A stretch of DNA of 64,000 nucleotides. Origin: Owenia fusiformis. Its lineage: Eukaryota; Annelida; Polychaeta; Sabellida; Oweniidae. The translations under genes were made by a program, and so were the position numbers. How positions within the stretch are numbered: position 1 is the first letter of the stretch; each line of letters starts with the position of its first letter. A model generated the notes under the pieces. That model made no database searches and was not told the DNA's origin. It worked only from the letters and a program-made list of their open reading frames with translations. Location: the NCBI GenBank assembly GCA_903813345.2, contig CAIIXF020000010.1, positions 20,411,181 through 20,475,180 on the forward strand, in the 5' to 3' direction. Positions 1 through 11,469 of this stretch are shown here, piece after piece.

Positions 1-329
1 GCAAGAAGTATTAATATATCAAGCCCTGTCATATTATCAATTATTGTTGAACAAATGCAAATATTTAGACGGCCACAATAAAATGAATTTGATTTACATT
101 GCAATTGATTCTCGTCTGTACGTCATGTTCACGGTAGGATATACGCCCCGCACTTTACTGAAGTACCACCTTGCTTATTTCCGATAGTATTGAATGTTGA
201 CAATTGATAATTATTGACATGTTTGAAATAATTATAAAAAACACATTATGTAATGCATAAAAAGGTGTATAATTAAGGCTTTGAGAAATTTGAAGATCTA
301 GTCTCTATTTGAAACTGAATTTCCACCTT

Positions 330-1103
330 CACGGCGCGGTATCCAAATTGCGTGCACACCATGCACGCAGTTTGAAACACTGCGCGCATATTTAAAAATG
401 GCAGATGGGGAGGACACGATTCTCGTGTAAGGATGAAAAGTACTGGAAATACAAGGTTAGTTTTGTTTATCAGACAGTAAGGCTTATCATTATGCGGAGA
501 CTAACTTACTTTACAAGCACACACTACCCAACCTCGATCGCACATGCTGGCTTTCAACCAGGTCGCTTTTGAGTATATCGACTGCTTAGTCAAAAGGTTA
601 ATACGTTTGGTGCTCGGAGTGAGTCAATATTGTTATTCGGTGAACTGAGAATTATCGAACAAATCAGTGTGTAAAGTTAAATAAAATCCCTGGGTGACCT
701 TACGATGCCACCGGGAGTCGTAAGATAATCGTGCGATGACCGTACGGGACACGGCCGGGTAGGTACCGATAAGTGTGTTGAGACACATCGGCAACTTTTA
801 TCTCCGCGATAAAACTCTGCCGGCGCCCGGGCGATGTCTAAAAATCGGCCAATGGTGCTCGATCATCGCCCGGCGCCCGTACGATGCCCGGGCTCGCCGG
901 CCGATTTTGAACAAAATACTCATCGACCGGGTGCCGTAGTGAAAATCGGAGCCTATGTCACCAAGGCATTAAAATGACGTTTGAAAACACAGACTCCAAT
1001 TTGTATGGTATGATCATATGATGTAATGTTTATGCGCGCAGTTTGTTAGTGTTTCAAACTGCGTGCATATAGTATTCACGCAGAGTGGATACCGCGCCGT
1101 GAA
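330..1103. mobile_element. Non-autonomous TIR element carrying a GC-rich palindromic insert
   Basis: The block is bounded by inverted ends: TTCACGGCGCGGTATCC near 329-344 and its exact complement at 1087-1103. The similarity continues inward for about 60 bp (329-390 against 1031-1103). No ORF lies inside. The interior 690-980 holds a diverged, GC-rich relative of the palindromic family seen at 1168-1297 and 1455-1587. No convincing target duplication is visible, so the superfamily is open. Confidence 0.6.
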
Positions 1104-1167
1104 ATTAAAAGAAGAAATATTTATGTGTATGATTCTAAGAGTTCATTATGTTTTATTTAAAGCCGAC

Positions 1168-1297
1168 TAATGCTCCGATCCATCGGCCGGCGCCCGGCCG
1201 ATTGAGTGTTTTGTTCAATATTGTATTCAATTTTGAACAAAATACTCAATCGGCCGGGCACCGTAATGGTAATCGGAGCAAATGTGACCAAGGCATT
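1168..1297. mobile_element. GC-rich palindromic foldback element, copy 1
   Basis: This is a near-palindrome. The left arm (CTCCGAT, then a GC-rich CGGCGCCCGGCCGATTGAGT block, then TTTTGTTCAA) is mirrored on the right by TTGAACAAAATACTCAATCGG and ATCGGAG. The outer edges read TAATGC and GCATTA. It has no coding capacity and should form a long hairpin. A second copy lies in inverted orientation at 1455-1587, and a diverged one within 690-980. Confidence 0.65.
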
Positions 1298-1454
1298 AGG
1301 AAGCAACACAATACATGTTTATAATTGTTTTTGAAGAATGGACACTTGGCAAGCTATCAAAAATTAAATCTGTGTGGCTCGTTTTTTGGTGTTGCTCACT
1401 GTTTAGTATAAAAGGCGCGATCCCGGAATAATACTCAAGGGTACACAGGTTTGA

Positions 1455-1587
1455 TGTCACATTTGCTCCGATTTTTACCACGGCGCCCGGCTGATTGAGT
1501 ATTTTGTTCAAAATTGAATACATTATTGAACAAAACACTCAATCGGCCGGGCGCCGGCCAATGGATCGGGGCAAACGTGACCCAGGC
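1455..1587. mobile_element. GC-rich palindromic foldback element, copy 2, nested in repeat A
   Basis: This is the inverted relative of 1168-1297. It contains GTCACATTTGCTCCGAT, a GC-rich arm, TTGTTCAAAATTGAATA at the loop side, and the mirrored arm ending GGCAAACGTGACCCAGGCAT. It interrupts repeat A between its CACAGG and ACCTCT segments; these are close together in the 34-kb copy. Confidence 0.65.
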
Positions 1588-1609
1588 ATAAAAACCTCTG
1601 CCTGTTTAT

Positions 1610-1726
1610 CACTGTTCCACAACAAGTTACTTTGACGGAACGTCAAAGTAACAAGATGGCTCAACTTCCGGTGTTCACGATTTTTGTTTTCTCGATTTAG
1701 CCAAAGTAACTTGTTATGGAACAGTG
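1610..1726. mobile_element. 117-bp MITE with 25-bp TIRs and TTTAT target duplication
   Basis: The ends are CACTGTTCCACAACAAGTTA... and its complement, a 25-bp TIR with one mismatch. TTTAT directly flanks both sides (1605-1609 and 1727-1731). A second internal palindrome, ACTTTGACGGAACGTCAAAGT, lies near 1630. The repeat A copy at 34 kb lacks this element, so that site serves as the empty allele. Confidence 0.75.
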
Positions 1727-2091
1727 TTTATATAGCAATAGCATAGTATAGCTCGTCACGCATTTATAAAAGGGAGATTTTCTTTTGACAAATCAATTTC
1801 ACATTTCATGGGTGAAGTTTCGGATCTTTTTGTGTATGATAGAAAAATTGACATCTTAATTTATCCATCACGTATTAGCACACAGCATGACTTATGAAAT
1901 GTCCTACAAATGAAGCAAAGCAGTTTAGATGAATGCAAAGATTTATATTGACTGGTGTACATGTATCCTTTGGATAATTCACTCTCCCGATGTTGACAGG
2001 ATCAAGACGATTTCAATGAGTTGCACTTTACAAGACTCTTTGTTTCTTAAAAATGGACTAATCAAGTTGACTCACCCATAGCCACCATATT

Positions 2092-2506
2092 CACGCAAGG
2101 TGATCGCACAAAGGGGATGGGGGATTAGGCGCCATTTTTTTAAAAACGCATGGAAACTAACTTTAAAAAGTGAGCAATGTCATTAGTATTTTGGTAATAA
2201 CGTCCCTTAGGCTTATACCTATTTATTACAGGTCGTGTAGACCATTGTTGCCCGATTTATAGCAAAAACATTGACTTTTGCACATTAGTGATGATACGCC
2301 TTTTTATTAGATCTCATATCTTAGAAGGGTATCAGTTAAAAAAATACTAGATGACCTAACATATTTTGCCATGCGCTGCGCCTCTTCATTTTGGCAATTC
2401 AGATGTAAATTTTCTCTTGAAAAAATAAATCTTCCAAATTTGTTGAGTTTTCTTGCAGAAATCGCCTAATCCCCTCTCCATCCCTTTTGTACGATCACCG
2501 GGCGTG
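2092..2506. mobile_element. 415-bp MITE with about 40-bp TIRs and ATATT target duplication
   Basis: The left end CACGCAAGGTGATCGCACAA and following bases to 2131 are mirrored by 2463-2506 (…GATCACCGGGCGTG). ATATT is duplicated at 2087-2091 and 2507-2511. There is no ORF. A diverged relative, sharing the segment that ends GCAGAAATCG followed by a C/T-rich end, appears near 60440-60570. Confidence 0.75.
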
Positions 2507-2825
2507 ATATTGTTTTTGCACGGTAAACTTAACGTAACTCTTAAAAAAATTGTTGTTTTTAGTTACTGTGCAGTCTTTAATATAAAACATTTGATTAATT
2601 TGCTACCTACAGTATTGATATAACCTTACTTACAAAATTCTTCTCCATCCACGTCCAATGTTTAAACTTGGACGGACTGCCACATCCTGGGCGCCACATA
2701 CAGTGTAGTGAAACTGAATTACTCACCTGACAGTTTGATATGAAATACAAATGAAATTAAACTTTACACTGTACCTGGCCCTTTTACATGCAGTGGACTG
2801 ACGCTGAACTACCACACTCACTCAT

Positions 2826-2898
2826 TTACATGTATCAACTCACATGTATCAATTAACATGTATCAACTCACATGTATCATTTAACATGTATCAACTCA
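2826..2898. repeat. Short tandem repeat, 14-bp unit
   Basis: About five copies of a unit like ACATGTATCAACTC, with some variants reading CAATTA or CATTTA. No gene is seen around it. Confidence 0.75.
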
Positions 2899-3557
2899 AT
2901 AGCCAATACTAAAGAAATCAAAAGTTCCAGACTTGAACATGAATCATACCTTTCATAAGAGTCAGTGTGGGGTTTACGTTTACGTTAGATAAACAATTTG
3001 TCCTGGGCATTAGGGATGAATGGCCAAGGGCCGACAGGCCTCAGGCCAACTACATATTTCGACGTTTAGACTCCGATATTGTTGATCTTAAAGTGCTTTC
3101 TGGTATTTTGTTCCCAGGTTGGTCTTTGTGTTCTCAGATATTATGTTGCTTTTCTGTTTTGTGATATGTTGTGCTATTGCAATTATCTTTCTGAATAAAT
3201 ACATATTTGATCAACAGAGGCTATCCATCTTATACACTCGATTATTGAGAATATTGACAGATCCAGATATTCAGCATGTTAGAAATGGTCTTCTTTCGAT
3301 TACAAAAAGATCACTCATATGAAGTCAAATGACCTGAACACCTTAAAAAGTGAAAATAGAAAAATGATTATTTAAACAACTCGCAGTTTGTTGCTGTGGC
3401 TTTATAAATCACCGTGAAATAGTGGAATCCCATTTGTACCGTTATGTTGATGTTAAGTTATCGATGATGATAGGATGATTCAATGCGCCGTCGCACATTA
3501 TAGAAACATTACCACTTCAAGATTAGAACATTAAGAAACTATTAAACATCGAGCAAA

Positions 3558-5860
3558 ATGTTCAATAGCAAAAGGACAGTAAGGCGCTTAGGGCTTCTAG
3601 TGATTTCGATAATTGGAGTTATAATGGTACTGGACTTCATTTTACAGGTATTACTTCCCTTAACTTCCAAACTTGTTGGAATTTTAGAAGTAATTGATAT
3701 AATCACGACATTGATATAATTGCAAGCGAATTGGCAAGCGTGTCAATTTGATATTATTAGAGCTGTTTTCTAAATTGTAGAAGCTTGCGTATTTAAATTG
3801 GTTATAACCATATTTTCTAATTTTCAAGAGGAAAGAAATTAGTAAACGTTAAATTTTGAGTGTAGAATCTTTTAGACTGTGGTCTAGCTGAAGTCCTAGT
3901 ATTTTCTGATGTTCAATTTCGGTAGTACGACCGATATTCAATTATATAGTGGTATTATTTCGTAAAATAACAAAAAGAAGTGTAAACCCAAGAAGTAAAT
4001 CCATTGTTGCAGTAGTATGATAATAGAACGTACATTGTATGGTCTCCCCATACAGGGATTATCGTTCCCTTCCTATTGGACTCTGGGATTGATCATCATC
4101 TCGTATTTAGGACAATAGTTAAAGTTAGGTCACTGCATTCTTCTACTCTGTTCCTTGACATAATATCAATATCATTATTAGTATTTAATCGCTATAGTTT
4201 AGGTGTGCAGTTTTAATTACACCGGACAGCCAGAATGAAAAACACATGGCCATCTTTTCTCGAATCGTATTACAATTATTGACTTATTGTGAAGCTTAGA
4301 AAATGTCTAACGATTAGTTTTTCCTAATTTTCCTTATTTATTTTAGACGCAATTCAAACATTGGACTTCTTATTTAATTTCAGAGTATTTTTTAGGGCAA
4401 ACGAACCCCACAGTACATCCATCGTTCAATATTATTGAATTACCTACTACTGTTAATTAATTGAAGAAATTTCTGACAAGGGCCTTTATAAATATATATA
4501 TTGAAAGAAACGATGTATTTAAAATAACCATAATAAATTATATTCATGATCAAGTGTTTGTTCAGAAAACGCTCAAAGACAAATTCAATTGCTAAAGCAA
4601 AATACTCAACGATGAAATCATCAGTGATCAGTTTAATTATCGGTTTTATTAGTTTCACTAGAATCGAAAATCTCGTGTCCGGGGATTGGGAAGAAAAATT
4701 GTCAACTCTGGCAAGCACGGAAGGGGGGGGGGGGGGGGGTATAAAATATATCCAGCTTCTCAGATTGATTCATTTTTTCCAGAGGTGTTATATTATCTAA
4801 CCCAAACTTATCCAAGTATGATATGCATTCTCAATTTGATTGATTTTAGAAAAAAGAATTGAGACACGTTGCAAGATCTGACCAAGCATTGAGTTCTCGT
4901 TCCCTTGAAGACCAGGAAAGAAACCATACAAAGGAACCTGCGTTGATGATCAATGAAATGAAAAAAATCGTATCAGAAACAGAGGATAACGATACAAGCG
5001 GGCGTATCAATGAACAACTGATGCATGAAAGGACAGAACACGTGAGAAATAAATGTAAATATCTTGGATTAGGCAATGCTAATGCTTTACCACCGATGTC
5101 CGATTATATAGTGGTAGATGAGAAGTTCAAGGTCGTTTACTGCATGGTACCAAAAATAGCTTCGACAAGTTGGACCAAACTTTTCCTTTCTCAGCACTTA
5201 ACAACACCATACCAGAACATAACATGGCAAACCTGGCACAAGACTTGGAGGAAATACATGAAAGAACTTCACAGATACCCGATGAATGAAAGAATAAAGA
5301 TATTACAGAGCTATACAAAGTTTATGTTTGTGAGAGATCCACTTGATCGGATAGTTTCAGCGTTCAAAAATAAATTCACATTTAAAGGCAAAAGCAACCA
5401 AAAAGAATATGAATGGTATGGTAAAGCATATGGGAAAGCGATAGTAAAGAAATACCGGAAAAATCCAACGTTACGTTCTTTACAAGATGGATTAGGGATT
5501 ACATTTGAAGAGTTTATTCAATACATAACAAATGATGCACCACATAAGGATGAACACTGGAAATCAGTATACTTACTTTGTCATCCGTGTGATATCAACT
5601 ATGACTACATCGGAAATTTTTATGACGCAACCAATGAAAGTAATTTTATTCTCAATAGAATCCACTTAGAAACAATAAAATTCCCCAGCGAAAATGTTTT
5701 AACTAAAAATGGAGGATTCGGAGTCAATGGCACTAAGCTAAAATATGCATATCAGAAAATACCTAAATCGACTTTATCAAAATTGGAATATCTTTATGAA
5801 AAAGACTATGCATTATTTAGTGAGGACTTTCATTTTAAAAAAGTTACTGGTTTATTGTAG
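3558..5860 (+). CDS. Carbohydrate sulfotransferase, HNK-1 sulfotransferase family (CHST8-14-like)
   Basis: Predicted Golgi type II membrane enzyme that transfers sulfate from PAPS to a glycan. I join exon 3558-3647 to exon 4850-5860; both junctions are phase 0 with GT and AG, giving 366 residues, the family's usual size. Exon 1 encodes a short basic tail and a hydrophobic signal anchor (about residues 11-29, LGLLVISIIGVIMVLDFIL). The second exon holds the catalytic domain. The 5'-PAPS loop is VPKIASTSW near residue 130, the 3'-phosphate motif is FVRDPLDRIVSAFKNKF near 190, and the family block HWKSVYLLCHPCDINYDYIG follows. The exact paralogue and acceptor glycan cannot be told. An ATG-bearing stretch at 4546-4720 could be an alternative first exon. 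The signal anchor supports the start at 3558. Confidence 0.88.
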
Positions 5861-6646
5861 TAGCCATCTTAAAATATTTCATTAAGAAAGCATCAAAGAC
5901 AAAAATCAATTCTCCAAGAGATCGAATCATTCCGTATTGGCCACCTTTGTTCAAGCATCGTCATACCTTTCAGTTTAATGTTGAAAAAATATATTGTAAC
6001 ACTGCTGATATAACACTGACTTTCAAGTGGAAATATTGGTTTACAAATTGTAAATGATGCTTGCATTTTTGTCACCCTACAACTCGAATTCTAATTGTAT
6101 CTTTGTAGTAAACATAATTATGTTTTAAGAATTCAAGTCCAGGGCTCAATGAATTGTAGGATTATTCAAATACAAATGTCTTGTTTCCAGACTTTGAATG
6201 AGTCCTGCAGCATGGAATCAAAATCTAGGATACAAAACAATGGATTGAACCATCCACAATTCATTGAATCATGTTCTTAAAATCTTATCACACAATGGAA
6301 ACGATTTTGTACAGGGTCACTCAAACTGAAAGGATTGAATCTACATCAGACAGTAATAGAGAATGTTTTATTGTCATATATGGAATTACATGTGCGTTCC
6401 AAATCAGGTTTCTCGAAACACAAAACCTAAGTGCCATTGCCTTGTCATATATAAGGCTCTGGATATTAGGTTCAGATATACAGTTTTTACTGTGAGGATC
6501 TCAAAAGTAGCTGTGATTGGTCTTAATTAATTTGAATATCTAATGAAATACCTAGACTTTGTGATTATATTACAGGCTTGAAGATGATAATAGTTCTGAA
6601 CAAAAGATAAGATGTTATTTGAGGATAGGTGTTGATCGTGAACATG

Positions 6647-6652
6647 AATAAA
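6647..6652 (+). terminator. Possible polyadenylation signal AATAAA for the sulfotransferase gene
   Basis: First clear AATAAA noted downstream of the sulfotransferase stop, about 790 bp away. Use is inferred only. Confidence 0.3.
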
Positions 6653-8162
6653 CCATGTGTCGATGTTTGCAGATGATACTTTTCACTCATTTGCTAAATC
6701 GAAAAGTAAATTGAGAGACATTTTTTCTTTTTAAGTGTTGTATTGCCAAAATAATCATATAAGGAGGATAATGAGCCTATGGTTTTCGAAATGCATAAAA
6801 TAATACTCAGGTGCATTGAAAAGTACCCCTTTAAATACCCAATACTGTACATGTAGTGACCAAATATTTGCCAGTTTGATGAAATACTCGATTAATAGTT
6901 TTCAATTTTGACCAAACGTTTCAATTTTTTTTACCAAACATTTGTCAATGTTTACATTACTTCAGACAGATTTTGATCCAAATTCTTTATCAAATATTTG
7001 CTAATTTGTCAATGTCGAGCAAAAATGTCATTAATTAAATGTCAAAGAATCTTTCTAATTTGAAATAACTAAAGAATAAACTTAAAATATCATTATTTTG
7101 AACAGGATTCATTTCCTAACATTTCTGATCAAATATTGTCAATATAAGTCAGTCAATTGTGAATCCCAACGACAAAATTCCTTGCAAGGACGATACATTA
7201 AACATTTTTGATATTTACCTAGGAGTATTCAATTTAACCAAGTTACAAATCCTAAAAATGTATTTATTGATTCTTCTCTCAGATGAGATCATAACAATTA
7301 ATCCACATGATCCAAAAACATGCAATAAACTCATTTAACATGATTTCGAATTATTTGACGTACACTGTATGTCTGGAAGTCAAAACTACGAATCCCTCTG
7401 CTACTGATCAAAAATCAAACTATTTATTTAAATTTGTAAAGGTCCTTGCCCTTATACTGTTATAGTAATGCGACTCAACAATACAACATGAAGCCGCCAA
7501 AGTCTTTCCAATATGTTTTGTGGCAATACCATTCTCTTACTTGCCGACTTCATTAAACTTCTATTCTGATGAAATGAGTATTTTGACTATACTGTTAAAC
7601 CTGTGTAAAGTTTACGCCTCAAGAAGGAAAATGAAAACGCAGAATGAAATCCTGTGACAGAGGCTAGTGGGGAAAAGTCCTAAATGTCAGTCTATCCCAA
7701 TGGGTATCGAACCAACGGCCCTTCGTTTTCCAGGCGAGTACTCTGTATAAATATGTATTTTGACAAAAAATGTTATTATAAATTTTCTGGAATGTCTTTA
7801 ACTGTGTCTAGACAAACATTGTCGACATTCACCTTCAAAAAGGTATCAAAAGACCTTGGTAGGCACAAACACCGACACAAACAGTGTTAAAAGGATTTTG
7901 ATACATCTTGATAAATGTTGGTTGGTATCCAAAAGTTTTAATTGCGGATTTTGAGATGTAGCATAGACTAAGCCAAGCATTGGGATGAATAAAACATTTT
8001 ATAAGTATTTTGACAACTTGAAACATGACATTGGGATCAGTTTATTTGATGGGTATTTTAATGTCAAATGATTAATGTACACTTACTGTTTACATTCCAT
8101 GTGATTAACCTCACTCAGGTAGCAACATAATAGAACGAACGAACGAAGGCATTTACATGCAA

Positions 8163-8275
8163 AATGTCACCCCCGTTTGTTACAGATGCCAACCACCAAT
8201 CACCAACCGCTGTCAGAAAAAACAGAGACCATAACAATATGTCACCATTTAGGTGGTGACATAACAAAATGATGG
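8163..8275 (-). repeat. GTGGTGAC stem-loop repeat (family R), copy
   Basis: On the minus strand the copy begins with a small hairpin (GTCACCAC, short loop, GGTGACATATTGTTATGG) followed by TCTC and a T-rich tract, then a GGTTGGTG-rich segment. The same layout recurs at about 14870-14976, 18322-18720 and 46438-46530, with weaker copies at 13740-13885 and 21245-21340. Confidence 0.6.
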
Positions 8276-8738
8276 ATCATATCCTGACCGATGGGTGGAT
8301 CCTGCTGTTTGGGCAGAATAATCTGCTCTCTTAATGACCCACAAAAATACAAATCAAACACTAATAAGAATTGTTTTAATCACTTTATAAATTACAAACT
8401 AAATACTACGGATGAACATTTAAACAATGGTGTCATTTCTCCCATTCCTTATACAGCCCATGATGTACATGCTGTATGGATATTATATCAAGGCAAGGAA
8501 AAAGTCTGGTTTCTAGTAACATGGAGCTTCCTAATACTTTCCACCTGCCAGACCCTTTTCAAACATTTTTGCAAAATATATGTTCCTATTAAATGTACGA
8601 TTATCACAAAGGTTGAAAAGAAATATCATTTCCATTCTATCTGCATTTAAACATATTTTCAAAATGTCTCCAATTTATCATGTTTGAAACTAGTCTACTA
8701 TTTTTACATGGCCTTAGGAAAACAAGGTACTACAGCAG

Positions 8739-8744
8739 TTTATT
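8739..8744 (-). terminator. Polyadenylation signal for MRPS16
   Basis: AATAAA on the minus strand, 115 bp past the MRPS16 stop codon. Confidence 0.5.
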
Positions 8745-8858
8745 CTTTGGAATCACAGCAATCAGATAAATGGACAGTCAAATGAATCACTGAAATATTA
8801 TGTTGAACATCAGAGCACCTTATTAGATAGGACTGAAGTGGAGTATGCCTATAATTCA

Positions 8859-9510
8859 TTAATTTTCTGCCGTGTCTATATCGCCATCTTTATTGTTCTC
8901 TTGCTGTGACTGATCAGCTTCCTGTTTCCACTTTCGACGTCTTTGTGCCTTGATGTAAGACCTTGGATGTATAGGGAGGAAACCACTAAGACCTGCAAAT
9001 AAAAACATAAACCTAGCGTGGACTGAATATGCTTGGTTAAGTTTCTATATGGAATCCCTCTGTTTTGACCAGGTTATGAAAATTAAAATACAGTCACCCC
9101 GAGTACAAAACAAGCTAAGCAATGAAATAGACTTTTATTCAACATATAAATAATGAAGGGTCATTAGCAGAATTCAAGTTGACTCTTAAACTGGGAGGGG
9201 GGGGGGGGCAGTAGGTATATAAAACATTAAGAATTTATTTTATCTGGAGTTTATGTAGTTTACCTAGCAACTCTGCTACAGGTTTAGAAGGCTCTGCTCC
9301 TTGTCCTATCCAATACCTAAGTCGCTCAAAGTTAAATGAAACTAACTTCTCATTCTGCTTATTTGGATATGGGTCATATGTTCCTAATTGTTCTATTGGT
9401 TCAGCTTGCCTGTCTGTCCTAACTGGCATTACAACTACATGGTAAAAGGGCCTGTTGGCACAGCCATGTAAGGCAAACCTGATTGCTAATCTTCTACCAG
9501 CTCCAGCCAT
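8859..9510 (-). CDS. MRPS16: Mitochondrial small ribosomal subunit protein bS16m (MRPS16)
   Basis: Component of the mitochondrial 28S ribosomal subunit, the bS16 homologue that binds rRNA. It has two exons on the minus strand: 9510-9264 and 8992-8859. The phase-1 junction splits a Gly codon (donor GTAAAC, acceptor TTTGCAG), giving 126 residues. Exon 1 carries the bS16 core: IRFALHGCANRPFYHVVV near residue 10, YDPYPN near 45 and the ERLRYWIGQGAEPSKPVAEL segment near 65. Exon 2 continues LSGFLPIHPRSYIKAQRRRK, matching the metazoan C-terminal extension, and ends in a polar tail. Without splicing, the frame would run into a false end at 9235. CIAO2A ends only about 100 bp upstream on the same strand. 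Confidence 0.95.
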
Positions 9511-9612
9511 ATCTGTCAGACTTTCAAATTAAACTAATATCTAGTAAATTATGTTATAAAATTAATGTCATATGAATGAATACTGTTGATAGAGTAATGA
9601 TTTTTTGATTGT

Positions 9613-10035
9613 TCAGTACTCTGGTTCGCTAATGCAATTATCCACTAATTCTTTAAGGTTAGGATTTTCCATAGCAGCTGCAACTCGTTCTTTGTCATTG
9701 ATCTGTTTGTTTATTTCTGCAGCAGTTTCATGGGTTCCTTCTTTGATATTGATCCTGAGTTTATGTTTGAATGGAAGACACTGGTATAATTTCACTCTTA
9801 TACAAAGGCCTATCAATGTTGCCAGGGAACAATGAGGAACGGTAGGCACAAACTCAATGTTTATTCCATAACTCTCATCATCTATTTTTTCGATGGTGAT
9901 ACCTTCTTCAAATACTACATTAAGATCTTCTAGGGTTTCTGGTTTCTCTGGATCTTTGATATCCTTTATTGTGTCATAGATTTGATAGATGATTTCCTGA
10001 TCTATAGCTTCAGCTGCATTAGGAATGCTGGACAT
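9613..10035 (-). CDS. CIAO2A: Cytosolic iron-sulfur assembly component 2A (CIAO2A / FAM96A)
   Basis: MIP18 (DUF59) family protein of the cytosolic iron-sulfur assembly targeting machinery; in mammals the 2A paralogue acts with CIAO1 on IRP1. It is an intronless reading frame of 140 residues. The region [20 protein letters not shown], followed by a CLPFKHKL segment and then [19 protein letters not shown], is diagnostic and fits CIAO2A better than CIAO2B. The conserved Cys of PHCS is present. An in-frame TAG lies just upstream of the ATG, so no longer N-terminus comes from this exon. An acceptor (TTTGCAG at about 10085) suggests a non-coding 5' exon. No consensus poly-A signal lies before MRPS16. 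Confidence 0.93.
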   Translation of the reverse strand: MSSIPNAAEAIDQEIIYQIYDTIKDIKDPEKPETLEDLNVVFEEGITIEKIDDESYGINIEFVPTVPHCSLATLIGLCIRVKLYQCLPFKHKLRINIKEGTHETAAEINKQINDKERVAAAMENPNLKELVDNCISEPEY

Positions 10036-10226
10036 GCTAGGAAGTGCACCACTCTAATGTTGTCATCATCAAATGACTCAGCAACTGCAAAGAAAAAAGT
10101 GCAAGATACTGACTAAGCTAAAAATTATGACATAAATATCACACATCCTCCTAAGCAGGTATCCAGAATCCATAATTCCTTCTTCCCCCTGCTATAACCA
10201 ATTTGGAAGTGCCCGATTAAACTGGA

Positions 10227-10234
10227 TCACGTGA
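10227..10234. promoter_or_regulatory. Palindromic E-box TCACGTGA between CIAO2A and PSMC3
   Basis: A perfect TCACGTGA within GATCACGTGATC, about 190 bp upstream of the CIAO2A ATG. It is a consensus site for MYC/USF/MiT-type bHLH-Zip factors. Function is inferred from sequence only. Confidence 0.4.
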
Positions 10235-10589
10235 TCTAATTATGCGCAATAACTTATACATGATTTCTGTCACAGTGTTGCGACAGCCAATCAGATTGCG
10301 AGTTCATAATCTGGGAAATGCTAACTGCTTATCGCAGGGTGTAAAAAGAAAGAATATATTCTGGATTTTGAAGCCCTGTGATCGGAGGATGATATCACAA
10401 GAAACAGAGAGACTGTGCAAAACTGCTGTCCCACCTGTAAGTGATGACATATTAAAAATAACACTGATTGGTGGTGACATAAAAACTAAATATAGTTACA
10501 AGGAATGCTTCACAATCCAATAAACATATCAAGGTGACCAAAGGAATAAAGGTTTTTGAGGTAGGTATGGCACCTCCAATGAACCATGT

Positions 10590-10856
10590 ATGCAATAATA
10601 TATGGGAAAGTATATTCATATTGTACATGAATGACATTTGCATATTTCAGATTATTTAGTTGTGCAATAAGCCTATGCCCTCTTGTAATTTAAAGAATTT
10701 CAGCCATATTAATCTTTTTGAAAATACTTTGACATTGACAGAGAAGCATCAAAATGGAGGCCACATACTTTATTAGCCAAACCTATAGAAGCAATCCAAG
10801 ATATACAAATGTCATTTATGTACAATAGGAATATATTTTTCCATATATTATTACAC
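10590..10856. repeat. Inverted repeat, about 56-bp arms
   Basis: The left arm 10590-10645 (…AATAATATATGGGAAAGTAT…) matches the complement of 10801-10856 with few mismatches, around a 155-bp spacer. It could be a small foldback element in the CIAO2A-PSMC3 spacer. Confidence 0.6.
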
Positions 10857-10891
10857 AATGATCTTTTGATTTCTTAATGAAATGGGCTGCA

Positions 10892-11469
10892 CTACCAAAA
10901 GTCAATGGTAAATTTCATATGTCGAAGAAAACCGGAGCTTGATATCTTACAAAACCACATTTTAGAGTGTGTTTATTCAGACAAATGTGTAAAATTAAAG
11001 GTCCATGAAGGTTCAAGACTCGAAATAAGCAGGTAAAGTATCACCCCTTGCAACTTTCTAGAAGAATTTAGCTGTGAAAAGATCGAAAATACTTACATCT
11101 TCAATCATTTAAACTTATCCCACCATTTGTTTACCATGTTGTGACTCAAAAGCAAGAAATTTAGACACGATTACGATAAAGAACCCCTCCTATTTCCATG
11201 TTAAAAATATGGGGTGACACCGTAATTGAAACAAAAGTCGTTTCTTCCTAGCACTGCGCATTGACCAATCAATGGATCGGAATCAATGGATCAAATCATC
11301 ATATTCTTCCATAAATACTGCATATGTTTGATAAACGAATCACAATATTATCAGATGTAAGTCTAAGGTGTATTTGAAATATAAGACGACATTTATGCTT
11401 TGAATTATGACATTTGAGATCAAAAAATACAAATTAGGTTGAGGATAATTTTCCATTGACTTTTGGTAG
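10892..11469. mobile_element. Putative TIR element in the PSMC3 upstream region
   Basis: CTACCAAAAGTCAATGG at 10892 is mirrored by CCATTGACTTTTGGTAG at 11453-11469, a perfect 17-bp inverted end pair. No ORF is seen and no target duplication is obvious. Confidence 0.5.

Larger units (their letters stand above)
1370..1885 (+). repeat. Dispersed repeat A with two nested insertions
   Basis: The parts at 1370-1452, about 1593-1609 and 1727-1885 match, in inverse orientation, a single continuous copy at about 34262-34525. The copy here is broken by the palindromic element (1455-1587) and by a 117-bp TIR element (1610-1726). The family is unknown and no ORF is seen. Confidence 0.7.
5861..8738. other. 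Intergenic / 3' UTR stretch without recognised genes
   Basis: AT-rich DNA between the sulfotransferase stop and MRPS16. Open frames here are short and show no recognisable protein. The only structured item seen is a copy of the GTGGTGAC stem-loop repeat at 8163-8275. Confidence 0.6.

Noticed and set aside
8291-8650. 119-residue plus-strand frame as a gene
   Set aside because: No family resemblance, no good start context or splice partners; probably chance.
10227-10234. CLEAR-type lysosomal element at CIAO2A
   Set aside because: The motif is perfect, but neither CIAO2A nor PSMC3 is lysosomal; TCACGTGA also fits MYC, USF and others, so no lysosomal link is claimed.
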